Source: Deroplatys truncata (taxonomy: Eukaryota; Arthropoda; Insecta; Mantodea; Mantidae). Taken from it: DNA of 64,000 bases. Positions 12,205 to 22,274 of this stretch are shown here, one piece after another; positions within the stretch are counted from its first letter, which is position 1; each line of letters opens with the position of its first letter. Made by a program: the position numbers and the translations under genes. Under the pieces are notes generated by a model. The model saw nothing but the letters and a program-made list of their open reading frames with translations. It had not been told where the DNA came from and made no database searches. The stretch is taken from NCBI GenBank assembly GCA_030765065.1, contig CM060985.1, forward strand, positions 180,136,996 through 180,200,995, written 5' to 3'.

Positions 12205-12949
12205 GATCAGCAACAACAAATTTCACAGGAAATACATGATTTGAGGCCCCGAATCCTAAAAAAGCATTTTTGGAAAAAGGTCTGTTGTGTGTGTATCTCT
12301 AAACAGCAGAACTCAAAAGCTAAAATACCAAACACTTCACACAAATATTCCCAAGAAAATCCCTCCCACCTCAAACAGTCCTTTACATGGAATACTTTTC
12401 AAAATTTTAAATTTACTCAAAAATAGCTCTAAGAATTTTAATTAAAGTACCATACATTAAAGATAAATGACATGACAAATAAGATATGTATCTTGAATTT
12501 TCTGGAAATAGCCTGTGAAGTCTCTCTTCATTTGGAAGGAATTTTATATAATTTTTTATAACTGGTAAACATTAAGTGATAGATGAAAACATACTACACA
12601 AAAAATATAATTATCTTTAAAACACACAATTTATTTCAAATACATTTTTTGTGCCATACGTCACTTCCAAAATATTCATCATTAATGGTTTGCATTAATT
12701 CAATACATTGTCATTGTTTTAAGTCCTCTCAACAGCTGTTTCTCACAACTGCATGGAAAGAGTATATGAGTCCATATAGTCTGAAACATTTCCCTATCTC
12801 TATTCCCTTCGCATTTGTAACAAAGTGTGTAATGTAGCTGTTTCTACAACGTTTTATCTCCATTAAAATGAAGTGAACAGAAAAATAAGCTTTCTTAAGA
12901 AAAGTTTTTATAACCATTAATAAATTATACAAGGTAGAAAAAGCCATGT
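12205..12949. other. AT-rich stretch, no gene seen
   Basis: It contains short chance frames only, on both strands, with no domain motif, no splice-supported exon and no RNA gene that I can recognise. It may be the decayed 3' UTR of the preceding LINE relic plus old repeat debris. Confidence 0.45.
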
Positions 12950-13275
12950 GAATGTAACACATCAGATTTTTGTCTATCTCTTATTTTTTCACCAACTATA
13001 CGGAAGTCATATAGAGTCTGTTCACAGAAAATTGAAGATATACATTTTGTTTGTTGTGTAAATATTATAAACATATGGTGTTTTAATCAAAATCATTATG
13101 AGCCAGTTTTGAGAAGATAAAAAACTACTAAAAGTTGCTCATGTAAAAGGTAGTTTGGTGTGGGGGGATTTTCTTGAAAATCTTCATCTTGCATCCTTGA
13201 AAGACATTGAATATAAAAGCTAAGTTTGCTATTTCATCAACTATTTGGTTTTGAGTTACGCTGTTCACATCTCTT
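12950..13275 (+). repeat. Diverged copy of the macrosatellite unit found at 47-50 kb
   Basis: In order, TTTTGTCTATCTCTTA, a GAAGATATACATTTT-like run, ATGGTGTTTTAATCAAAAT, GTGGGGGGATTTTCTTGAAA and GAGTTACGCTGTTCACA parallel the sequence at about 47335-47655. The similarity covers some 300 bp with many substitutions, so this is an old dispersed copy of the unit that is tandemly repeated in the palindrome arms. Confidence 0.65.
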
Positions 13276-13371
13276 AAATAGCTTCTGAGTTCGGTCAAGA
13301 ATAAAGCAGATTTAAGATTGGCAGAATAGGGATTTTGATCTCCCCTTAAATGCATTGAGTTAAGCTTTATA

Positions 13372-13530
13372 TCTTAGGGTCTGTTTCACAGTTTAAGCTT
13401 TGGTAAGCTATGGATGCCACTTAAACAAGGCTTAAGCTTTGTCGAGTTTCACAGTATGGCAATCAGGTTCAGCTTTACAGAGCTGAACTCCATAGAACAG
13501 TAAAGTTGGTAATGCTTGCACATCGAGTGA
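13372..13530 (+). repeat. MITE-like repeat related to 33400-33548
   Basis: It opens with TCTTAGGGTCTGTTTCACAG followed by TTTAAGCTTTGG. The reverse complement of 33400-33548 opens with the closely similar TCTAAGGTCCAGCTTCACAG followed by TTTAAGTTTTG. Both contain repeated GCTTAAG words. The pair suggests a small non-autonomous DNA transposon family, but the outer ends and target duplications are not clear. Confidence 0.4.
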
Positions 13531-13866
13531 ATTTCCAACATTTGTTTATGGCGATGCTGTTTCTAAAATAAGCTTTTGTAGGTTATCCAGCAACATAAAC
13601 TTAAAATGATCAAAAAATCAGGGTTATCATTCAGTATGGGGGTAGGAGCTGAATCCATCCTTATATAGTGGTTATGGTTGACATTTTGTCTGGAGTTGTT
13701 GCCAACATAAGAAAAAAGAAATCCTGGGGCAGTGCCCTGTTGTCGCTCCTCTACTTGAACAAAATATCCCTCAGCTACGCGTAGAGCCAATGTTGGCTGC
13801 TGAAGATCCCATAATGCCTTGGGTGGGATGCTTGTAGTGCCTACCCGCATGCAGAATATTGTTGAA

Positions 13867-14095
13867 AATCAGAATAAACAAGTTTGGTGTTTATCCGACT
13901 GTTCGTTTTTGAGTTATGCTGTTCACACACACACAGACACACAGACACACACACGGACATGTTTCCAAAAATGCTTTTTTTGGATTCAGGAGGTCTCAAA
14001 ACATGTATTTCCGGTGAAATCTCGGTATCGAATTTTTGGGTGGAATGCAATACTTCCCCTACTTACTATACGTAGTAGAGAAAGTAAAAAAGTAG
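13867..14095 (+). repeat. Dispersed repeat with (CA)-rich core, related to 47590-47832
   Basis: GTTTGGTGTTTATCCGACTG, then a CACACAGACACA tract, then CGGACATGTTTCCAAAAATG and CAATACTTCCCCTACTTACT all reappear nearly unchanged at about 47605-47832 and in the mirrored right palindrome arm. The conservation is much higher than for the neighbouring copy at 12950, so this is a younger dispersed copy. Confidence 0.75.
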
Positions 14096-15013
14096 AACTT
14101 TACTTCACAAAAAGTCAGTATACTCCTAGAAATTGTGAAGCAGCATAAGAATGCAAGCGATCGAGAAATTACTATGCGGGGAAACATTGCAATATAAAGG
14201 TTGGCTTAGAATGGTGTGAAGCAAGTTGATAACTCTGGATGCTGTAGATTTTGAGATGTCAGAAAAATTTTCAGCTTCAATTAGCTTGCATGTTACTGAA
14301 ATATAAATCACGTTATAGATGTGATGGCAATGGGTGAAACGATATACGTATAGAATAAAAGTATGAAGTATAAATTTAAATTTAAGGGGCTTTCTAAATT
14401 AAGTTTCACTTCTTACAATTTGTTTTATGTTTAATTGTATCATCAGTAATTTCTGGTACAATTTACTTAATCGAAATCTCTCAAAGAATTCTCAATTGTT
14501 TCATATGTGAAAATGATTTGGATGCACTTTAAACATACTGCACCAGCTTGTTGTGTACGTGGGTTAAAAAAATGGTTAGTATTTGGTATGACAAAACGGG
14601 CCGGTTTGACTATGCACATGATACATCTAGATGCTGATTTTATTACTTTTGTATCAGTATAGTACATTGTGAACACTAATGGACATTGTAGTTTACATGT
14701 TTCTTTGCATTTTTGCAAACTATTGTTTGCTTTGTTCCATATTGACCACGCATCGCATTCATCCTATTGAAGGTATCGTGGGAGCATTACCAACATTGAC
14801 AGCCTGCCCCTAAGCCACAAGGCATAGCCAAGGGATAGTTTTCTAAAGTAGTTGATTGGAGCAGTTACAGCTGAGGACCTGTGCGACTAAACTTGAATGA
14901 TCCACGTTAGCCGCATTTTGTTACTTTGGAAATGCTCAGAACAAAATGTCGCCAGTTTCCACTGTAAAAGTACGGTTGCTAAAAAGGATGGGTGGCTGGG
15001 TCCAATGATACCG
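14096..15013. other. Unique AT-rich flank of LINE copy E, no gene seen
   Basis: No convincing exon, repeat or RNA gene is visible. The last bases carry the empty-site sequence into which copy E inserted (GATCAAGCAACAATT). Confidence 0.45.
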
Positions 15014-15027
15014 ATCAAGCAACAATT

Positions 15028-15665
15028 CCCCTCAGGGGCTCACCTTATGTGAGTACGGGTTTTTGGCGCACCCGGGGGTTCCCGAGCCAATCATCGCCAC
15101 ATTCATCCCCTCACCACCATCCGGTCGAGGTGGGTTCTTCAAGTGACCGGTGGACCCAAGGTAGGCTCTCGTGCGTTCTTTGCATTCCATTCATAACGCA
15201 CCCCACCATCGTTTCTTTCTTCCCTTATCACTTTCCGGCCATTTCGCACCACGACATTCGCATATCTCTCTTTTTCTTCCCCGCCGGCCTACCTTGCGTG
15301 CGAAACGCCCACACAGTTTTAGTTTCTTTTATCTTTTTATTTAAATCCTCCGTGGACACAGCCTGACGGATACCCGCGCACCGCGTGCGCAGCTGGGTGA
15401 GTGGGTAATGGCGTCATCCCCACCACCCGGGGTCGTCATGTAGGGTTTGTGTTCGTATCCGCTGTTCAACTGCAGTCCCGCGGGGGGGCCATTGCATGAG
15501 CTGCTGACTTCTGACGGCGATTGGGTCCCTCTGTCTATGTTCTGGGAGGTGTGACCCTGGGGTGAGTCTGGTATAGATAGGCCACTCACCCAAGCCGGGG
15601 TAACGCCCGAGAAGTCAGAGCCCGAGGTCGGAGACGGTTGCAATGGTGGAGGATTTCTTTTCGCT
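15028..15665 (+). promoter_or_regulatory. LINE 5' UTR, presumed internal promoter, structured 5' end
   Basis: The first 35 bases can fold into two small hairpins, CCCC-TCA-GGGG and CTCAC-CTTAT-GTGAG, followed by a CGGG/CCCG pairing. The same 5' end begins copies F, H and J, so it is the true transcript start. Non-LTR elements of this kind usually carry a promoter downstream of their own start site; that role is inferred here. In copy H the first 106 bp are present twice in tandem. Confidence 0.6.
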
Positions 15666-16955
15666 ATGGAGCACCCTTCCTCCATTAATACTAACAAGCG
15701 CCGAAAAGTTTATGTAACAGAAGTGACACCACCGACAACTGGTTGTTACTTGGTCATTTCACGAACCGAAGAAGGACAAAGCTTTGAGAAGGTGAACCCT
15801 TTCATCATTCAAAAGGGCATTGATGCAATTGCTGGTGCGGTTCAGTCCTGCACTCGTCTACGCAATGGTTCCTTATTAGCCCAAACGAAATCCGATCAGC
15901 AAAGTAAGACCTTGTTGCGCGCTACGCTTCTCCACGGCTATCCCATCCGTGTGGAGAAGCACCGCACATTGAACTCCTGTCGAGGCGTTATTACCACCCA
16001 TAGCCTCGATGGTATATCGGACGAGGACCTGGTAGAATATCTTGCAGACCAGAAGGTGACAGCGGTCCATCGAGTGCAGGCCAAACGCGACGGCGTATTG
16101 GTACCCACTCGTACCCTGTTTATTACATTTGATGGCGTCGATCTGCCCACGAGCATTTCCGCAGGGTACGAACGGATTTCTGTGAGGCCTTATATTCCTA
16201 GACCTCTGCGTTGTTTTAAATGCCAACGTTTTGGGCATACGCAAGTCTCCTGTAAGAGTGCCGTTAACATCTGTGCAACATGTAGCCAGCCCTCACACGA
16301 AGGTACCTGTTCAACAGCCCCCGTCTGCGTTAATTGTAAAGGGTCACATTCTGCCTCGTTTGCCGACTGTCCGCGGTATTTGGACGAGAAGGCGATCCAG
16401 GAGATCCGGGTAAAGGAAAAACTCTCCTTCGCTGAAGCCCGGAGGCGTTTCCATGCGCGCCAACCTTCACTCCTGCGATCTGGCACATTTAGTTCTGTTG
16501 TTGCCTCGCCAGTACCACGAGTAGATGCCGAAACTCAGACCTGGACCTTGACTGGATTAACCGCCACTACCATCCGGCCGTCTATTAAGGCTACAGTTAC
16601 CAAGCCGTATAAACCTGGTCCCAAGTCAATGAAGTCGCAAGCCGTTGAAAAGAAGCCCAAGCAGAAACTTCGTAGGGAAGATTTTTTAAAAGACCCTCCG
16701 CGTGCGCGCGGTAACAAAGGTTCACCTTCTCCTCCTCGGAGGTCGCTGTCCCAGGATGGACCTGGGACAAGCCGCGCTCAGCGGCACCCTTCACCCATCG
16801 CCACCCAGAACCGATTCACGGCGCTTGAATCGGTTTCTGGCACTGAGCGCGTAGGCCCTCCCTCCGAGGAAGCTATGGAGTCTGACCAACTCCATACAAA
16901 AAGCCCGAGCCCAAAGGTTAAACAAAAGGTAATTTTAAGCCGCCCTTCTAAATAG
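15666..16955 (+). CDS. LINE ORF1 protein, gag-like, three CCHC knuckles (copy E)
   Basis: This is a 429-aa nucleic-acid-binding protein expected to coat the LINE RNA and form the ribonucleoprotein that is reverse transcribed in the nucleus. Residues about 20-170 form the conserved region before the knuckles (CTRLRNGSLL, then RTLFITFDG). Three zinc knuckles follow at about 173-186 (C-x2-C-x4-H-x4-C), 193-205 (C-x2-C-x4-H-x3-C) and 211-225 (C-x2-C-x3-H-x6-C). The C-terminal 200 residues are Pro/Ser/Lys-rich and look disordered. The start MEHPSS is chosen because it is conserved in E, F, H and J; in H and J the frame is open nine codons further upstream, but in E it is not. ORF2 begins 22 bp after the stop in the +1 frame. 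Confidence 0.93.
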   Translation: MEHPSSINTNKRRKVYVTEVTPPTTGCYLVISRTEEGQSFEKVNPFIIQKGIDAIAGAVQSCTRLRNGSLLAQTKSDQQSKTLLRATLLHGYPIRVEKHRTLNSCRGVITTHSLDGISDEDLVEYLADQKVTAVHRVQAKRDGVLVPTRTLFITFDGVDLPTSISAGYERISVRPYIPRPLRCFKCQRFGHTQVSCKSAVNICATCSQPSHEGTCSTAPVCVNCKGSHSASFADCPRYLDEKAIQEIRVKEKLSFAEARRRFHARQPSLLRSGTFSSVVASPVPRVDAETQTWTLTGLTATTIRPSIKATVTKPYKPGPKSMKSQAVEKKPKQKLRREDFLKDPPRARGNKGSPSPPRRSLSQDGPGTSRAQRHPSPIATQNRFTALESVSGTERVGPPSEEAMESDQLHTKSPSPKVKQKVILSRPSK

Positions 16956-16977
16956 ACAGTTTATCCCCTTATTCTCC

Positions 16978-19900
16978 ATGGCTATCCTGACCTGGAATGT
17001 ACGTGGTGTACGATCGCATAGGGCGGAACTGCAACTTTTATTGCGTTCCCATTCGCCTATGGTCGTATGTTTGCAGGAGACTAAGCTTCGCCCTCACGAT
17101 CCTTTTGATCTCCGAGGATATACTCCGGTTCGCTACGACCTTGAACCGGAGGAGGGTACTCCTGCTCATGGAGGTGTCATGTTGTTAGTGCGTAACGACG
17201 TTCATTTTACACCTGTCACACTTACATCCGACTTGCAAGCTGTTGCCGTTCGCCTTCATTTACCCGGCTTTTTGTTTTCTGTTTGCTCTGTATATTCACC
17301 TCCATCGTCTCCCCTCGCTCCCGCGGACATTCGAGCTCTCCTGTCCGCTCTCCCAACACCATTTCTTCTGTTGGGAGATTTTAATGCCCATCACCCACTA
17401 TGGGGTTCGCCAAGGGCTTGTGCGAGGGGAACTCTTCTTTCCGACATTTTTTATCAGTTCAATCTTTCCATCCTCAATACAGGTGCACCTACTTTTATTT
17501 CTGATTCTTCCGGTACATTCTCTCACCTGGACCTTGCCATATGCTCAATCCAGCTTGCACGTCGTCTTCAGTGGAACGTCGTCGCTGACACCTACTCCAG
17601 CGACCATTTCCCCTGCATCGTTTCTCTTCTGTCGCACCACGTACAGCATTCCAGAGTACCTACCTGGATATTCGCAAAAGCCGACTGGAGCTTGTATTCC
17701 AGCATCGTGCATTTTGACGACCAGCCCTTCTCCGACATTAATCAACTAGTGCAGCACCTTACGTCTATTATTTTCTCAGCCGCCGAACGTGCAATACCCC
17801 GTTCATCCTCGCAACCTCGGCGGCCACCTGTTCCGTGGTGGAACGAGGATTGTCGGGACGCCGTTCGTGCCCGTAGGACTGCCCTTAGGGTGTTTCGGCG
17901 CCACCCTACACTTGATAATTTGGTGACTTTTAAACAATCGCGCGCCAGGGCTCGTCGCATTATTCAGGATAGCAAGAAGGCATCTTGGGCTCGTTTTGTC
18001 GAGTCTTTTAATCGTTTTACGCCTTCATCCGTTGTTTGGGATAAACTTCGTCGCTTCTCAGGTAAAGTGTCACATTGTACTGTTTCTGGCCTTCAGGTTT
18101 CTAATGCCACCATAGTGGATCCGGCTGCCATCGCTAACACTCTGGGTTCTGCCTTTGAGGCGGTCTCCAGTTCAGACCATTATTCCGCCGGCTTTCGCTC
18201 TATTAAGGACCGGCAGGATTCCGCATCATATACTTTTCGGTCTGCTAATGATGAATGCTATAACGAACTATTCACAATGAGGGAGCTGGAGCATGCTCTT
18301 CATTGCTCTCGGCACTCCGCTCCTGGGCCGGACGGCATTCATGTCCTGATGTTAAAGAACCTTTCAGCCGACAGTACACTCTTTCTCTTACAGGTCTATA
18401 ACCGTATTTGGCAGGACGGCATTTTTCCTTCCGTTTGGCGCGAAGCCACCATTGTCCCTATACTTAAGCCTGGGAAGGATCGCCAACTACCTTCCAGCTA
18501 CCGCCCTATCTCCCTCACCAGTTGCATTTGCAAGGTGATGGAGCGCATGATCAACGGGCGGTTGACATGGTGGCTTGAGTCTCAGAAACTTCTAGCGAAC
18601 GCTCAGTGCGGGTTTCGTCGCTATCGCTCTACCGTCGACCATCTGGTGTCCTTGTCGACGCATATTATGCATGGATTTCTGAGAAAGTGTCAAACCGTGG
18701 CTGTATTTTTTGACCTGGAGAAAGCTTATGACACTTGTTGGAGGGGCGGCATTTTACGTACACTTCACGCATGGAATATCCGCGGTCGTCTTCCCATATT
18801 TCTTAGGGAGTTCATGACGGACCGCGTCTTTCGTGTACGTGTGGGCTCGGTTTTATCTCGCCGTTTTATTCAAGAGAACGGAGTACCGCAGGGCTCTGTA
18901 CTCAGTGTCACACTTTTTGCGATTGCTATCAACCCCATTGTTGATTGTATTCCACCTGGCATTTCATCGTCCCTTTTTGTTGACGATTTCGCTATTTATT
19001 GCAGTTCACGGCGGACCTGTCTACTCGAACGCCGTCTCCAGAGCTGTATCGACCGTCTCTACACCTGGAGTAACGCCAACGGCTTTAATTTCTCCGCCGA
19101 GAAATCCGTCTGCATCAACTTCTGGCGCCGGAAGTATTTCCCTCCGCCCTCTCTCCATCTTGGGCCAGGGATACTTCCGTTTGCAGACGAGGCGAAATTT
19201 TTGGGGTTGATTTTTGATAGGAAGTTGTGTTGGACCTCGCACGTTTCCTTTTTAAAAGCAAAGTGTGACCGTTCTCTTAATATTTTACGTGTTTTAAGTG
19301 GCACATCCTGGGGAGCTGATCGGACCGTCCTTCTTCGCCTTTATCGCTCTTTGGTCCGATCCAAACTTGATTACGGGTGTATTGTTTATTCGTCGGCACG
19401 TCCATCTGTGTTACGTCGTTTGAATCCCATTCATCATCGTGGTATTAGAGTCGCTACAGGGGCCTTTCCAACTAGCCCCGTGCCCAGTCTTTACGCTGAG
19501 GCTGCAGAGCCTCCGCTGTCTTTCAGGCGTGAGATGCTCTTATGTAGCTATGCCTGTCGACTCTCCAGCTTGCCTGACCACCCGTCCTTCGCGGCATTTT
19601 ACGAGGATTCACTTGACCGGCAATATTTAGTTAGCTCCTCTGCTTTGCTCCCTCCAGGGGTTCGATTTCGACTGCTCCTTCGGCATTTGGACGTTACGCC
19701 AGCGCCGGCCCTTCCAAGGGGGGAAACGCGTTTTCCTCCATGGTCGCGCGCTGAGGCCCTCTGTCACCTTGGGTTATCGTCAATGCCGAAGAATGAGACC
19801 CCTTCTTCAGTCTTTAGATCAGCGTTTTTAGAACTTCAGTCGCAATTCGGGGACTTGCCTTTTATCTTTACTGATGGATCTAAGACTGATGCTGGAGTAG

Positions 19901-20667
19901 GATGTGCCTTTTTTTGTGGTGGAAATAGTTTTACCTTTCGTTTACCAGAGCAATGTTCGATTTTTACCGCCGAACTTTTTAGCATTTATCAGTCTCTTTT
20001 ATATATTCAGCGGCACGACATACGGCACTGTTTTATTTGTTCCGACTCCCTGAGTGCTCTTCAAAGTATTAGCTCGCTGTACAGTTACCACCCGCTCGTA
20101 CAGCGCATACATGACCTGCTCCACTCGCTTGATGTCTCTGGCATCAGCGTCTCCTTCTTGTGGATTCCAGGTCATGTGGGCATCTCAGGTAATGAGTCTG
20201 CCGATGTCGCTGCCAAGTCGGCGATTTTATCACCCAGACGTTTTACCTCTGTTGTTCCCTCGTCAGATTTGTTTATTGTTTTACGTCGCCGCATCCTCTC
20301 GCTTTGGAGCGATGAGTGGACGGCCCTCCGGGGGAACAAGTTGCGGGAGGTTAAGCCTCTCCCGTTAGTCTGGGCTACCTCTTCCCGTGCTTCTCGTCGG
20401 GAAGAGGTAATTTTAACACGCCTTCGTATCGGACATTGCATTTTTAGTCATAAGTATTTGCTGAGTGGTGACCCCGCGCCACTCTGTGGGCAGTGTGACG
20501 TGCCCTTAACGGTGCGTCACATTTTAACAGAGTGTCAGGTTTTAGCTGCATTGCGTGCTCGTGTGGGTCTGCCTGTTGGCCTAGCCAACGTTTTGGCAGA
20601 CGACACGCATGCTGTGGAATGTGTTTTACGTTTTATTCATGACAGTGATTTTAATCTGCGCATTTAA
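16978..20667 (+). CDS. LINE ORF2 protein: APE endonuclease, RT, RNase H (copy E)
   Basis: This 1229-aa polyprotein nicks the target and copies the element RNA from the nick. The endonuclease spans about residues 1-225: WNVRG, LQETKL, GDFNAHHPLWG near 133-143, and SDHF near 208. The RT spans about 470-760: SYRPISLTSC, CGFRRYRSTVDH, FDLEKAYD, GVPQGSVLS, and catalytic FVDD near 666-669. RNase H spans about 960-1080: FTDGSK, TAELFS, SDSLSAL, WIPGHVGISGNESAD. The Cys-His motif (C-x2-C-x7-H-x4-C) is near 1171-1187. All catalytic residues that I can identify are present. The first 800 residues are almost identical to those of H, while the RNase H block is clearly diverged. Translation probably follows ORF1 by reinitiation, given the 22-bp spacing. 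Confidence 0.95.
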   Translation: MAILTWNVRGVRSHRAELQLLLRSHSPMVVCLQETKLRPHDPFDLRGYTPVRYDLEPEEGTPAHGGVMLLVRNDVHFTPVTLTSDLQAVAVRLHLPGFLFSVCSVYSPPSSPLAPADIRALLSALPTPFLLLGDFNAHHPLWGSPRACARGTLLSDIFYQFNLSILNTGAPTFISDSSGTFSHLDLAICSIQLARRLQWNVVADTYSSDHFPCIVSLLSHHVQHSRVPTWIFAKADWSLYSSIVHFDDQPFSDINQLVQHLTSIIFSAAERAIPRSSSQPRRPPVPWWNEDCRDAVRARRTALRVFRRHPTLDNLVTFKQSRARARRIIQDSKKASWARFVESFNRFTPSSVVWDKLRRFSGKVSHCTVSGLQVSNATIVDPAAIANTLGSAFEAVSSSDHYSAGFRSIKDRQDSASYTFRSANDECYNELFTMRELEHALHCSRHSAPGPDGIHVLMLKNLSADSTLFLLQVYNRIWQDGIFPSVWREATIVPILKPGKDRQLPSSYRPISLTSCICKVMERMINGRLTWWLESQKLLANAQCGFRRYRSTVDHLVSLSTHIMHGFLRKCQTVAVFFDLEKAYDTCWRGGILRTLHAWNIRGRLPIFLREFMTDRVFRVRVGSVLSRRFIQENGVPQGSVLSVTLFAIAINPIVDCIPPGISSSLFVDDFAIYCSSRRTCLLERRLQSCIDRLYTWSNANGFNFSAEKSVCINFWRRKYFPPPSLHLGPGILPFADEAKFLGLIFDRKLCWTSHVSFLKAKCDRSLNILRVLSGTSWGADRTVLLRLYRSLVRSKLDYGCIVYSSARPSVLRRLNPIHHRGIRVATGAFPTSPVPSLYAEAAEPPLSFRREMLLCSYACRLSSLPDHPSFAAFYEDSLDRQYLVSSSALLPPGVRFRLLLRHLDVTPAPALPRGETRFPPWSRAEALCHLGLSSMPKNETPSSVFRSAFLELQSQFGDLPFIFTDGSKTDAGVGCAFFCGGNSFTFRLPEQCSIFTAELFSIYQSLLYIQRHDIRHCFICSDSLSALQSISSLYSYHPLVQRIHDLLHSLDVSGISVSFLWIPGHVGISGNESADVAAKSAILSPRRFTSVVPSSDLFIVLRRRILSLWSDEWTALRGNKLREVKPLPLVWATSSRASRREEVILTRLRIGHCIFSHKYLLSGDPAPLCGQCDVPLTVRHILTECQVLAALRARVGLPVGLANVLADDTHAVECVLRFIHDSDFNLRI

Positions 20668-21019
20668 TGCGTTGAGCGTCTGTTAGCTTCGTACTTTTAT
20701 CCTGTCGGTTTTTTATGGGAACTCTTATCCCCAGTGGACATATGACGCTCATGTCCCTCGCATTCTACAGTTCCTGACACGTTTTAATCCTTTACTGCCT
20801 ATGCTTTTAGTGTGTTGTTTTTCAGATCTTTGTCTTGTTCTTATTATTGTAGTTATTGTTATTATTGTTTTTATTGTTATTGTTATTATTGTTATTGTTA
20901 TATTTGTTATTGTTATATTGTTAGTTTTAGTTTTTTGACATCGCGGGTTTGTGTCCCGTTTTTTAATTATGCGGTTTTTTACATGTCTTTTATTTTTTGA
21001 CTTTATATTTTATACCTTG

Positions 21020-21056
21020 CAAGGGCGCTGATGACCTCAGCAGTTTAGCGCCCTTA
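21020..21056 (+). promoter_or_regulatory. 3' stem-loop of the I-like LINE family
   Basis: AAGGGCGCT pairs perfectly with AGCGCCCTT across a 17-nt loop that begins GATGACC; in most copies a flanking T-A pair extends the stem, but here the base before the stem is C. The ATC tail begins about 10 bases downstream. The same structure lies at 1467-1503, 3839-3875, 7131-7167, 10619-10655, 22210-22246 (fragment F'), 29406-29442 (H), 32795-32831 (I) and 59352-59388 (J). The stem is invariant while the loop varies, as expected for an RNA element bound by the element's own RT during priming. That function is inferred from the behaviour of related LINEs. Confidence 0.8.
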
Positions 21057-21174
21057 AGCCGCATATCATCATCATCATCATCAAGCAACAATTACTTCAT
21101 AAAGCAACTCCACAGAACACTCCGGGCATTATATAACCTCACTTTCATAAGGATTTACCTCGCAAAATTAAACT

Positions 21175-21279
21175 GAGTTTTATTTATGGACGTTCTTTAA
21201 CTACTATGGTTCTTAGCATCCCATTCTGTATTGTGGGTGAAATACCGGAAATTTTGCCCAGAGGTCTCTTTATCAGACT
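21175..21279 (-). mobile_element. tRNA-derived SINE, 3' part (split by mariner)
   Basis: The reverse complement matches the 3' half of the SINE at 38165-38440: GAGTTTTATTTATGGA, ATCCCATTCT, a CCGGA-AATTTTGC-like run and CAGAGG appear in the same order. The matching 5' half lies at 33141-33314, on the far side of the mariner relic and everything nested in it. So this is one SINE now split by about 11.9 kb. Confidence 0.7.
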
Positions 21280-21411
21280 TGTCCAGAAAGTAATCTCCGT
21301 TTTTAAATAAACATGAAACCGGTATACATACAAAAGTTTTAATATATACATCTAAAAGCTATAGCTTTTCTCTGCTTTTCTACATAGTCTCCAAACAGAT
21401 TCAGGCACTTG

Positions 21412-21628
21412 TCATACCTTTTCACAGTCTTTAAAATAACCTCTGCATAAAATTCTGCCGCCTGTCACGGTGTTTTGAAGCTCTTCGTCATTGCCAAAGT
21501 GCTGAGCTGCAGACCACGTTTTCATGTACGGGAACAAATGGAAGTCGCTAGCGGCCAAGTCCTGGCTGTACAGGAAGTGGTGAAAAAGTCCCATTTGAAC
21601 TTGGCCAAAAGCTCATTTGTGTTGTTCG
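21412..21628 (-). pseudogene. mariner transposase, C-terminal fragment
   Basis: On the minus strand the frame reads NELLAKFKWDFF, then QDLAASDFHLFPYMKTW, NDEELQNTV and CRGYFKDCEKV. This is the C-terminal part of a mariner DDE/D transposase. Family members usually read YSPDLAPSDFHLFP here, and the Asp of that block is the third catalytic residue. Two of the conserved prolines are already lost. It joins to the fragment at 32862-32985 across the LINE insertion. Confidence 0.8.
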
Positions 21629-22034
21629 CCCCCCCAGGGGCTCACCTTTTGTGAGTACGGGTTAGGCCCACCCGGGGTACCCGAGCCAATCATCGCCATC
21701 ATCATCCTTCCACCCCCATCCGGTCGAGGTGGGTTCTTCAAGTGACCGGTGGACACAAGGTAGGCTCTCGTGCGTTCTTTGCATTCCATCCATTCCGCAC
21801 CTCACCATCGTTTCTTTCTTCCCTTATCACTTTCCGGCCATTTCGCACCACAACATTCGCATATCTCTCTTTTTCTTCCCCGCCGGCCTACCTTGCGTGC
21901 GAAACGCCCACGCAGTTTTAGTTTCTTTTATCTTTTTATTTAAATCCTCCGTGGACACAGCCTGACGGATACCCGCGCACGGGGTGCGCAGCTGGGTGAG
22001 AGGGTAATGGCGTCATCCCCACCACCCGGGGTCG

Positions 22035-22274
22035 CCGGGATATATTTTTTGAGATATATTTATTGTTATTCTTGTTGTTATTTTTATTCTTGTTGTTATT
22101 GTTATGGTATTGTTAGTTTTAACTTTTTGGACATCGCGGGTTTGTGTCCCGTTTTTTAATTATGCGGTTTTTTTACCTTTTATATTTTGAACTTATATTT
22201 TACACATTGTAAGGGCGCTGATGACCCTAGCAGTTTAGCGCCCTTAAACCGCATATCATCATCATCATCATCAT
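22035..22274 (+). mobile_element. F': 240-bp 3'-end fragment of the LINE inside the 5' UTR of F
   Basis: This is a 3' UTR only, from the (TTATTG)-like tract through the stem-loop and ATC tail, flanked by a 12-bp duplication CACCCGGGGTCG at 22023-22034 and 22275-22286. It is therefore an ordinary, extremely 5'-truncated insertion, not an internal deletion of F. It shows that the last 240 bp are sufficient to be retrotransposed. Confidence 0.8.

Larger units (their letters stand above)
15028..21082 (+). mobile_element. Full-length I-like LINE copy E with both ORFs open
   Basis: The element runs from CCCCTCAGGGG to an (ATC)n tail, about 6.06 kb. It is bracketed by a target duplication whose unambiguous part is AAGCAACAATT (15017-15027 and 21083-21093). 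The match extends leftward to ATCAAGCAACAATT if the last ATC of the tail is counted. Its parts are 5' UTR, ORF1, a 22-bp gap, ORF2, then a 3' UTR with stem-loop. Both ORFs lack stops or shifts, so this is potentially an active copy. Family assignment to the I group rests on endonuclease, RT and RNase H being encoded in one ORF2, with a simple-repeat tail instead of poly(A). Confidence 0.96.

Noticed and set aside
13563..13850. 95-codon minus-strand frame as a host exon
   Set aside because: No splice signals or recognisable domain, and it overlaps repeat-derived sequence.
15028..15100. HDV-like ribozyme at the LINE 5' end
   Set aside because: The first bases pair with the next few in simple hairpins; I could not find the P1 partner and catalytic C region of the HDV fold.
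15876..16244. Long minus-strand frames opposite ORF1 in copies E, H and J
   Set aside because: They mirror the codon pattern of ORF1 and have no motif or start context of their own.
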